Origin: Thermoanaerobaculum aquaticum
GTDB taxonomy: Bacteria; Acidobacteriota; Thermoanaerobaculia; Thermoanaerobaculales; Thermoanaerobaculaceae
Reading direction: 5' to 3'
Assembly: GCF_000687145.1 (NCBI RefSeq)
Contig: NZ_JMFG01000011.1
Coordinates: 12,511-67,441 of the forward strand
Length of the DNA stretch: 54,931 nt
Shown: piece after piece, positions 1 to 5,821 of the stretch
Layout: each line of letters starts with the position of its first letter
How positions within the stretch are numbered: the first letter of the stretch is position 1
The notes under the pieces: generated by a model
The model's input: the letters and a program-made list of their open reading frames with translations, nothing else
Databases searched by the model: none
What the model was told of the DNA's origin: nothing
Position numbers and translations under genes: made by a program

Positions 1-1179
1 CCGCCACTGGCGGGGCACTCCTTGCCGCGCCAGGCAGGCCCGGGCGTCCCGACCCTCAAACCGGAAACCGGGGGGGAGAGATTCCACCGTCAGTTTGGCC
101 TCCCGAATTTGCAGGCTCAAGGAGACCCTGAACGCCGCCCGTTGCAGAGGGACCCCTAACCCCATATTGAAGCCGCCCGGCAGCCGGAAGACCCCGGGAA
201 CGGTCACCGCCATGGGCGGGAAAGGCTTTAAGGGAGGGGGATTGAGGACCAGTTGCCCCCGCTCCCGCGAAAGCACCCACCTCCCTCCCAAATCCAGGGC
301 CCGCGGCGTACCCCCCGCCACCAGCCGGGAAAAAAGCGCCTGTTGCTCCCGGGAAGGGGGCTCAGCCAGGGGGAGCGCGGAAGCCACCGCCAGAAGCCAG
401 CGCCGGCGCAGGGGGGCGGCAAGGGAAGCCACGGCCTCCATAGGAACCGGGCTTCCCAAACGGGCAAGCGGTGCCCGCCGCTCCATTTCCGCCTGCAGGA
501 AAGCCTCGTCTTCCGAAAGCTCCCCGGCAAAGGCGGCTAGGTGCTCCACCGCCCGGGGAAAGCCCTCCTGCAAAAGCGGTAAGACCCGCCAGCGCAAAAA
601 CGTGCGCGGACGGTCGGCGAGCAGGTTGGTGCTGTCCTCGCGAAAGCTTTGCCCCAGGCTTACCAGGTACTCCCGTAGCTGTCCCCGGCGAAAATCCAAA
701 AGCGGCCGGATGACGTGCCCCAGGCGCCGGCGAATGCCTGCTACCCCCCGGGGCCCCGAACCCCGTAGCAGCTTTAAGAGCACAGTTTCCGCCTGGTCAT
801 CCAGGGTATGGCCGGTGGCCACCGCGGCAGCCTGTGTGGTCACCCGCACCTCCTCCAGCACCCGGTAGCGCTCCTTCCGCCACCAGGCCTCCCGGGAAAC
901 CCCAGATGGCGGCAAGGCAAGCCTTTCCAGCTTCACCGGCCAGCCGAGCTGGCGCCCCAGGTCCTGGCAAAAGTCGGCATCGGCGTCCGCTTCGCTACCC
1001 CGCACGCCGTGGTGCACGTGCGCCAACACCAAGGAAATTCCCAGCTCCTGGGAAGTTCGGTGCAAAAGCAGCGCCAAAGCGGTGGAGTCGGCGCCACCGG
1101 AAACGGCAACTACCAGGCGTTGTCCCACGAGATCCGGAAAATGGTGGCGGAAGGCCGCGGCAAATGGGCGATCCAGCAT
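1..1179 (-). CDS. tilS: tRNA(Ile)-lysidine synthetase TilS, 3' end beyond window
   Basis: TilS attaches lysine to C34 of the tRNA-Ile that carries a CAT anticodon, so that it reads AUA instead of AUG. The reading frame is open over 393 codons without a stop, so the C-terminus lies left of the window. The N-type ATP pyrophosphatase PP-loop SGGADS is at residues 27-32, followed by the HVHHG segment and a GHTLDDQAET motif typical of the family. The last visible residues (LARQGVPRQWR) resemble the end of the TilS C-terminal domain. The ATG at 1179 lies only six bases past the CCA end of a CAT-anticodon tRNA and has no Shine-Dalgarno sequence, so the gene is probably cotranscribed with that tRNA. 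Confidence 0.93.
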   Translation of the reverse strand, partial: MLDRPFAAAFRHHFPDLVGQRLVVAVSGGADSTALALLLHRTSQELGISLVLAHVHHGVRGSEADADADFCQDLGRQLGWPVKLERLALPPSGVSREAWWRKERYRVLEEVRVTTQAAAVATGHTLDDQAETVLLKLLRGSGPRGVAGIRRRLGHVIRPLLDFRRGQLREYLVSLGQSFREDSTNLLADRPRTFLRWRVLPLLQEGFPRAVEHLAAFAGELSEDEAFLQAEMERRAPLARLGSPVPMEAVASLAAPLRRRWLLAVASALPLAEPPSREQQALFSRLVAGGTPRALDLGGRWVLSRERGQLVLNPPPLKPFPPMAVTVPGVFRLPGGFNMGLGVPLQRAAFRVSLSLQIREAKLTVESLPPGFRFEGRDARACLARQGVPRQWR

Positions 1180-1185
1180 GAACGT

Positions 1186-1260
1186 TGGTGCCGGCGAGTG
1201 GACTCGAACCACTGACACGGGGCTTATGAGACCCCTGCTCTGCCTCTGAGCTACGCCGGC
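1186..1260 (-). tRNA. tRNA with CAT anticodon (Met elongator, or Ile2)
   Basis: A 75-nt cloverleaf including an encoded CCA. The acceptor stem is GCCGGCG/CGCCGGC, the D arm GCTC/GAGC, the anticodon stem GGGGT/GCCCC with loop CTCATAA (anticodon CAT), and the T arm carries GGTTCGAGTCC. The paired G1-C72 argues against an initiator tRNA. Elongator Met is most likely. The isoleucine tRNA that TilS modifies has the same anticodon and cannot be excluded, although pairs 4-69 and 5-68 (both G-C) are not the C-G pairs of the E. coli TilS substrate. Confidence 0.93.
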
Positions 1261-1272
1261 CCGGCCGCGAGG

Positions 1273-1278
1273 ATTGTA
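1273..1278 (-). promoter_or_regulatory. -10 element for the tRNA(CAT)-tilS transcript
   Basis: TACAAT on the minus strand. Transcription would start near 1266, six bases before the tRNA. No convincing -35 hexamer is seen at 16-18 bp. Confidence 0.55.
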
Positions 1279-1303
1279 CCATCCCCAGCCCCACGGCAGG
1301 CCC

Positions 1304-1309
1304 TATACT
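1304..1309 (+). promoter_or_regulatory. -10 element for the Cys-rich small protein
   Basis: TATACT. The expected start at about 1316 is one base before the ATG at 1317, so the transcript would be leaderless. It diverges from the tRNA promoter about 30 bp away. Confidence 0.5.
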
Positions 1310-1316
1310 GGAAGCG

Positions 1317-1520
1317 ATGGTGGAAGAGGTTGGCCTTCAGACCCAGTGCCCCAAATGCGGCGAGCTGCGCCCCAGCTGGTCGGTGCGGGAGTGCCCCATT
1401 TGCGGTAAGTTCTCGTGCATGCGTTGCGGGGTGTGGCAGTACGGGCGGCTCTTCTGCTCCCCACACTGCGCGGCGTTCTTCTTCCACGGGGATCCCGAAG
1501 AAACCCCCGAGGAGGGTTGA
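1317..1520 (+). CDS. Small double zinc-ribbon protein (67 aa)
   Basis: The short protein has eight cysteines: C11 and C14, C26 and C29, C34 and C37, C47 and C51. The spacing (CxxC, CxxC, CxxC, CxxxC) suggests two structural zinc sites. There is no signal peptide or membrane segment, and the tail is acidic. I do not recognise a named family. The ATG directly follows a TATACT -10 element with no room for a ribosome binding site. Its 3' end carries the -35 element of the next gene, so the two genes are adjacent but have separate promoters. The regular cysteine pattern supports a real gene. A role in nucleic-acid or protein binding is only a guess. Confidence 0.75.
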   Translation: MVEEVGLQTQCPKCGELRPSWSVRECPICGKFSCMRCGVWQYGRLFCSPHCAAFFFHGDPEETPEEG

Positions 1521-1552
1521 AGGGGCGGGATGCTTTATGTACAATCGCGCAC
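1517..1552 (+). promoter_or_regulatory. Promoter of the aminomutase-like gene
   Basis: TTGAAG (1517-1522), a 17-bp spacer and TACAAT (1540-1545), with a predicted start near 1552. A strong RBS (GGAGGTA) precedes the ATG at 1571. This is one of the few complete -35/-10 promoters in the window. Its -35 overlaps the stop codon of the preceding gene. Confidence 0.75.
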
Positions 1553-1570
1553 TCCTGGAACGGAGGTAGG

Positions 1571-2827
1571 ATGGCACCGCGAACGGATGAGCTTTTGGCC
1601 CAGGCCAAGGAACTAGCCCCCATCGTTGCCCACCGCGGGCAACAGGGCTTGCTTTTGGCCAAGGCTCAGGGCTGCCGGGTCTTCGATGCCGACAACGTGG
1701 GCTTCGTGGACCTCACCTGCGGTGGCGGAAGCTGTCTTTTGGGCTACGCCAATCAGTACGTACTGGATGCCGTGCGCAAGGCTACCACCCTGGGTTTGGC
1801 CTCGGGGTTTGCCAGCACCGCCGAGGTGGAGCTGGCCGAAGCGTGCAGCGAGTTTTTGCCCAACTACGCCCCCTGGGTGTTCACCAGCAGCGAAACCGAA
1901 GCCTTCGAGCTTGCCCTTCGCTTTTGCCGCCGCCATACGGGGCGGATGCGGTTGGTGGTCTTCGACGGTAACCGTTCGGGGGCGGTGGAAACTCTCCAGG
2001 TGATCCCCGGCGGTCCCGTGGGGCTTTCGCTGCCCAAGATTTCCGGCTTGCTGCCGGAGCTGGCCCGCACCGTGCGGGTGGTGCCCTGGGGCAACGCCGA
2101 GGCCCTGGGACGGGTGCTGGAAGAGGTGGGGGTAGACACCGCCGCTGTGCTTTTGGACCCCATTGCCAGCCAGTTTGGGGTGATCCCCCCCGACCCGGGT
2201 TTCCTGCAAAAGGTCCGGGAACTCACCCGCAACGTTGGGGCGCTTTTGGTGCTGGACGAAACCCTCACCGGCTTCCGCGTGGACCGGGGGGGCGCCAACC
2301 AGGCCTTCCACATTGATGCCGACGTGCTGGTTTTGGGGGGCGTGCTGGGCGGTGGCGTGAGCAGCCTGGGGGCGGTGGCCTTTGCCAAGCACCTGGAGGT
2401 GACAGTGGCGGAAGAGGTGGCTCCGCCGCCTTCGCCCCTGGCGGTGTCAGCGGCCGTAGCCACCCTTTCGGTGTTGCGCAACGATGCTGGCTACCTGCGC
2501 TTGGAGGAACGCTCGGTACAGCTGGAAACCGGCGTGCAGGCGCTGGCGGAAAAGTTCGAGCGGCCGCTGCGGGTAAACCGTGTGGGCTCGATCTTTTCCT
2601 TCAGCTTCTCGCGCCAGGGGGTGCGGGATGCGGCTTCAGCTGCGGCTTGCGACCAGGCCACCTATCGGCGGTTTTACGAAGCGGTCAAAGACAACGGCGC
2701 CCTGCTCCCCGCCAAAAGCCCAGCACCGGCCTTTCTCTCCTTGGCCCACGGGGTAAAAGACGTAGAAGCCATCCTCCAGGCCATGGAAGCGGCCCTTCGC
2801 AAGATGCAAAAGGAAGACGAGGCGTAA
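1571..2827 (+). CDS. Glutamate-1-semialdehyde aminomutase-like protein lacking the PLP lysine
   Basis: At 418 aa it has the length of HemL-type class III aminotransferases and follows their layout: an N-terminal strand with HRGQQG, SSETEAFELALRFCRR (about residues 106-121) at the usual SGTEA position, and LVLDETLTGFR (about 226-236) with the cofactor-binding Asp229. In the family the cofactor lysine sits in LGKxxGGGxPxGA. Here the aligned segment reads VLGGVLGGGVSSLG, with Gly257 where the lysine should be. The His-containing YHG loop is also replaced (FDGNRSG). The protein is therefore probably not a normal PLP aminotransferase. It may bind a ligand, act as a scaffold, or have lost activity. 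The ATG at 1571 is chosen for its GGAGG and upstream promoter. Confidence 0.85.
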   Translation: MAPRTDELLAQAKELAPIVAHRGQQGLLLAKAQGCRVFDADNVGFVDLTCGGGSCLLGYANQYVLDAVRKATTLGLASGFASTAEVELAEACSEFLPNYAPWVFTSSETEAFELALRFCRRHTGRMRLVVFDGNRSGAVETLQVIPGGPVGLSLPKISGLLPELARTVRVVPWGNAEALGRVLEEVGVDTAAVLLDPIASQFGVIPPDPGFLQKVRELTRNVGALLVLDETLTGFRVDRGGANQAFHIDADVLVLGGVLGGGVSSLGAVAFAKHLEVTVAEEVAPPPSPLAVSAAVATLSVLRNDAGYLRLEERSVQLETGVQALAEKFERPLRVNRVGSIFSFSFSRQGVRDAASAAACDQATYRRFYEAVKDNGALLPAKSPAPAFLSLAHGVKDVEAILQAMEAALRKMQKEDEA

Positions 2828-2831
2828 AGGC

Positions 2832-3209
2832 TTAGAAGTTTTCCCCAGGGAAGTGGCGCCGGAGAGCAGCCAGCAGGGTTTCGGGTTCCAAGGGTTTTTC
2901 CAAATACTCGTCCACCTTGTAAACCGTCTTGGCTTCCGATTCCCAGCGGTAGCTCTTGTACACCGCGGTGACGATGAAAACCTTGGGTTGGTACTCAGGA
3001 AGCTTTTCCTTGAGCTTGGCAATCACATCAAAACCGGAAAGCCGGGGCATGAGGGCGTCCAGGATCAAAAGCTCGGGGCGGTAGGCCAGGGCGGCGTCCA
3101 GCGCCTGTTTGCCGTCCGCCGCCTCAAACACCGTAACCCCCTTTTCCTCCAGGAGCTCCTTCACCAAAACCCGAAAGATCCGGCTGTCGTCAGCCACCAG
3201 AACCTGCAT
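2832..3209 (-). CDS. Single-domain response regulator (CheY-like)
   Basis: A stand-alone receiver domain of 125 aa with no output domain. It has the acidic pair D7/D8, phosphoacceptor D51 in LLILDALMP, switch Thr81 and Lys105 in the EKP motif, that is, every residue needed for phosphorylation. Such proteins signal by protein contact. It lies beside the STAS and RsbW-like genes on the same strand but is separated by 142 bp, with its own -10 element and RBS (GGAGGGTGGC before the ATG). Its 3' end lies four bases from the convergent aminomutase-like gene. The partner kinase is not identifiable here. Confidence 0.92.
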   Translation of the reverse strand: MQVLVADDSRIFRVLVKELLEEKGVTVFEAADGKQALDAALAYRPELLILDALMPRLSGFDVIAKLKEKLPEYQPKVFIVTAVYKSYRWESEAKTVYKVDEYLEKPLEPETLLAALRRHFPGENF

Positions 3210-3225
3210 GCCACCCTCCGGGAAA

Positions 3226-3231
3226 ATGCTA
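3226..3231 (-). promoter_or_regulatory. -10 element for the CheY-like gene
   Basis: TAGCAT on the minus strand. The predicted start near 3219 leaves a leader of about ten bases that consists mainly of the GGAGGG ribosome binding site. Confidence 0.45.
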
Positions 3232-3325
3232 CCACCGACCCCGAGTTAAAAACCCAAAATCCACCCGCACACCCCACACCTAGGTTGCCGTCCTCATACG
3301 GCGCCCCACCAGAAAAGCAAACGCA

Positions 3326-3348
3326 GCCGCTCTCAGCTCCCCAGCGGC
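3326..3348 (-). terminator. Possible terminator after the STAS gene
   Basis: Inverted repeat GCCGCT/AGCGGC with an 11-nt loop just after the STAS stop codon, followed on the minus strand by TGCGTTTGCTTTTC. The T-run is interrupted, so this is a weak candidate. Confidence 0.4.
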
Positions 3349-3351
3349 AGC

Positions 3352-3693
3352 TCAAGCTTGAAAGCTCTGCAGCGCTTCCGCTTCGTTGTCGAAGACGTCA
3401 AACACCGTGATGAGTTGGGTGACCTGCAGGATGTCGTTGATCTTGGGAGGCAGGTTCACCAGCTTCATGCTCCCGCCCCGCCGCTTGACGGTAGTAAAGC
3501 ACGCCACCAACTCCCCGATCCCGGAAGAGTCAATATGGGTCACGTCCTTGAGGTTCACCAGGATGTTGGTCTTGCCCGCCGCCAAAGCCTCTTCCACCAG
3601 GCGCCGAAGCTCCACATCCCCAGCACCGATGGTGATTTTCCCGGACAAATCCAGCACCCTTACGCCTTGTACGTCGCGAAAACTCCCTTTCAT
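3352..3693 (-). CDS. Anti-sigma-factor antagonist (STAS domain)
   Basis: A 113-aa single STAS domain with the phospho-serine motif DSSGIGELV around residues 55-63, as in SpoIIAA/RsbV. In partner switching the unphosphorylated STAS protein binds the RsbW-type kinase and frees its target. The kinase gene lies directly upstream and the two overlap as ATGA, so they are translationally coupled and probably act together. No sigma factor or PP2C phosphatase gene is present nearby, so the final output is unknown. Confidence 0.93.
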   Translation of the reverse strand: MKGSFRDVQGVRVLDLSGKITIGAGDVELRRLVEEALAAGKTNILVNLKDVTHIDSSGIGELVACFTTVKRRGGSMKLVNLPPKINDILQVTQLITVFDVFDNEAEALQSFQA

Positions 3694-4115
3694 GCGCTCC
3701 TCCTTGCCAACTTCTTCCTAAGCTCGACCTTAGTCCCACCGCTTGCGGAGCGGTCGAAGCTCACCTCATCCATAAAGTGGCGGATGTAAAAAACCCCCCG
3801 GCCACTGTCCTTGAGCAAGTTTTCGGGGCTTCGGGGATCGCTGAGGCGTCCGGGGTCGAAGCCTTCCCCCTCGTCCTCCACGATCATCCTGAGCTCCTGC
3901 CCTTCCTCCAGTTGAATGGTAACAAAAACCCGCTTTTCCGGGTTAAGCTTGTTGCCATGTTTGATGGCGTTAGCCAGGGCTTCCCGCAAGGCCATAGCCG
4001 CCCAGTAGAGGTCTTCCTCGTTGACCTTGGCGCGGGCCACTTCAAAGAGCATTTTTTCCGCAAGCTCAATGTTCTCATACGCCGAGAAAATGGAAATTTT
4101 CGCTTCCACGGTCAT
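3690..4115 (-). CDS. RsbW-like anti-sigma / serine-protein kinase (HATPase_c)
   Basis: This 141-aa GHKL-fold kinase has the N box (REALANAIKHGN), G1 box (DEGEGFDP) and G2 box (GRGVFYIRHFMDEV). Proteins of this type phosphorylate STAS antagonists and sequester sigma factors or other targets. The start at 4115 gives the usual N-terminus (MTVEAKISIFSAYENIE). A longer frame to 4379 would run into the coding region of the divergent gene and is rejected. Its ATG shares the CATG at 4113-4116 with the start codon of the divergent secreted-protein gene. A TAAACT -10 at 4129-4124 puts the transcript start two bases before the ATG. Confidence 0.92.
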   Translation of the reverse strand: MTVEAKISIFSAYENIELAEKMLFEVARAKVNEEDLYWAAMALREALANAIKHGNKLNPEKRVFVTIQLEEGQELRMIVEDEGEGFDPGRLSDPRSPENLLKDSGRGVFYIRHFMDEVSFDRSASGGTKVELRKKLARRSA

Positions 4116-5274
4116 GCGTAGGAAGTTTACCACGTTCGCCGCCACCTTCTTTTTGGCCTTAAGTGCCTGGGCGGCCACACCCTGCCCCCCCGCTCTCCTC
4201 ACCGAAGTCCCCAGGGTAGCCCAGTTGCGCGGGCTGGATGGCCGCTGGCAGCCCCGGTGTGAGCTCCTGGCCGCCGCTTCCCTCAAGGACAGGCTGGCCA
4301 CAAAGCTTGCCAACGAGCTGCCGCTACCGCCAAAGCTGTACATGGAGGTGCTCCAGCGCCTGGGCTTTGTGCCCTCCACACCAGAGCTTTACGAGCGGCT
4401 TCTGGACTTTTACGCCAGCCAGGTCCTGGGCTTTTACGAGCCCTCCCGGGACACCATGGTGGTGGTGAACCGCCCCCTGCCCAGCGAGGAGGAAAGCTCG
4501 GTGGTATGGGTGCACGAGCTCGCCCACGCCGCCCAGGAGGCGCGCTTCGGCCTTCCCACCAAGCTCTTGAGCGTCAAGGACAACTCCGACCAGCAGCGCA
4601 GCTTTTCGGCCATCGCCGAAGGGGAAGCCATGCTGGTGATGTTGCTGCTGGAAAGCCCCTCGCCTCCCCCCACCGAAAGCCTCGAGCAAGCGGCCCAGGC
4701 GCTGGTGGAGGTCAGCAAGTCCCTGGCCCGCTCGGCCAACATCGGCGATTTTTTCGTGGAGGACCTGGCCTTCCCCTACGCCCAGGGCTTGCGCACGGTG
4801 CTTTCGGCTTACAAGAAAGGGGGGTGGCCAGCGGTGGACGGCCTTTTGACCAACCCGCCGACGTGCACGGCGCATTTGCTTTTTGGCTCGCCCTGTAATC
4901 ACCTGGCAAACCGCGCCTTGCCGCCCGTCCCGGAGGGCTTTCAGGAGCTTTTAACCGATAGCCTGGGGGCGTGGGCCGTAAAGTTTTGGTTTTCCCAGGT
5001 GGCTGGGGGGGAGGAAGCCGAAAAGCTGGCCAGAGCCTGGGACGGGGACCGCTTGCGCCTCATCCGCGATGCAAGGGTCCCCCAGCGCTGGGCCCTATGC
5101 TGGAAGCTCCGGCTGAAAAGGCAGGCAAAAGCGATCTGGGCGCAGGCCTTTGTCCGTCAGCACGTGTCCAAGCTTTTGGCTTCCTTCCGCCAGGGCCCGC
5201 CCCCCCAGGTTACGGTGGTGTCCGAGGGGAGAACCCTTACGGTTTGGGTGGATTGGCCAGCACCTCAGCCTTGA
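4114..5274 (+). CDS. Secreted HExxH (gluzincin-like) putative metallopeptidase
   Basis: The 386-aa protein begins with a signal peptide (MRRKFTTFAATFFLALSAWA, cut near A21/T22). The zinc-binding motif is HELAH (about residues 134-138) and a second acidic segment AIAEGEAMLV about 30 residues later could supply the glutamate ligand of a gluzincin. The start at 4114 is chosen because it gives the signal peptide; the longer frame from 4021 lies inside the rsbW-like gene. The C-terminal 38 bp overlap the convergent cyclophilin gene. The exact family is not recognised; secreted zinc peptidase is inferred from the motif. A non-catalytic HExxH protein is possible. Confidence 0.8.
   Translation: MRRKFTTFAATFFLALSAWAATPCPPALLTEVPRVAQLRGLDGRWQPRCELLAAASLKDRLATKLANELPLPPKLYMEVLQRLGFVPSTPELYERLLDFYASQVLGFYEPSRDTMVVVNRPLPSEEESSVVWVHELAHAAQEARFGLPTKLLSVKDNSDQQRSFSAIAEGEAMLVMLLLESPSPPPTESLEQAAQALVEVSKSLARSANIGDFFVEDLAFPYAQGLRTVLSAYKKGGWPAVDGLLTNPPTCTAHLLFGSPCNHLANRALPPVPEGFQELLTDSLGAWAVKFWFSQVAGGEEAEKLARAWDGDRLRLIRDARVPQRWALCWKLRLKRQAKAIWAQAFVRQHVSKLLASFRQGPPPQVTVVSEGRTLTVWVDWPAPQP
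4124..4129 (-). promoter_or_regulatory. -10 element for rsbW-STAS
   Basis: TAAACT on the minus strand, predicted start near 4117 and ATG at 4115. It lies inside the 5' coding region of the divergent gene that starts at 4114. Confidence 0.45.
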
Positions 5275-5812
5275 GGATCACCACCGGCTGTTGCGGCACT
5301 TCGGCAGGGAAGGGACCACCCGGGCCGGTGGGGATCTTGGCAATGGCGTCGGCCACCTCCATGCCCTCCACCACCCGCCCAAACACGCAGTAGCCGTAGC
5401 CCCGCGGGGTGGTCTCCCGATGGTCCAGGAAGGTGTTGTCCTTCAAGTTGATGAAGAACTGGCTGGTGGCGGAGTGGACCTCGGCGGTGCGGGCCATGGC
5501 CACTGTGCCCCGCAGGTTGGAAAGCTTATTGGTGGCTTCGTTTTCCACCGGGGGTTTGGTGGGCTTTTGCCGGAAAGCGGTATCAAACCCTCCCCCTTGA
5601 ATGACAAAGCCCGGCACCACCCGATGGAAGATCGTGCCGTTGTAAAAGCCCGACTGCACGTAGGCCAGGAAGTTGGCCACGGTTTTAGGGGCTTTGTCTG
5701 GGTAAAGCTCCAGCACCATCACCCCCTGGTTGGTTTCCAGACGAACTCGAGGGTTGGTTTGACCGAAGGCAACCAAAGGCAACAGCAAAAAAACCACAAT
5801 CCAAGCGTTCAC
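5237..5812 (-). CDS. Periplasmic cyclophilin-type peptidyl-prolyl isomerase
   Basis: A 191-aa protein with a signal peptide (MNAWIVVFLLLPLVAFG) and one cyclophilin domain. Family residues are clear: FHRVVPGFVIQGG, the RGTVAMART strand, SQFFINL, and YCVFGRVVEGMEV near the end. It would isomerise X-Pro bonds during folding of exported proteins. The start is GTG with RBS AAGGAGG. It lies ten bases downstream of the Ser/Thr kinase gene on the same strand and is probably in the same transcript. Its 3' end overlaps the convergent peptidase-like gene by 38 bp. Confidence 0.94.
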   Translation of the reverse strand: MNAWIVVFLLLPLVAFGQTNPRVRLETNQGVMVLELYPDKAPKTVANFLAYVQSGFYNGTIFHRVVPGFVIQGGGFDTAFRQKPTKPPVENEATNKLSNLRGTVAMARTAEVHSATSQFFINLKDNTFLDHRETTPRGYGYCVFGRVVEGMEVADAIAKIPTGPGGPFPAEVPQQPVVILKAEVLANPPKP

Positions 5813-5821
5813 GGCTCCTCC

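Noticed and set aside
95-868. 257-codon open frame on the plus strand
   Set aside because: Antisense to the well-supported tilS gene, with Arg/Ser-rich composition typical of shadow frames in GC-rich DNA.
1186-1260. Initiator tRNA-fMet
   Set aside because: Position 1 pairs with 72 (G-C), unlike bacterial initiator tRNAs.
4116-4379. N-terminal extension of the RsbW-like protein
   Set aside because: Lies inside the signal-peptide region of the divergent gene and has no kinase-like sequence. The start at 4115 matches the family and promoter.
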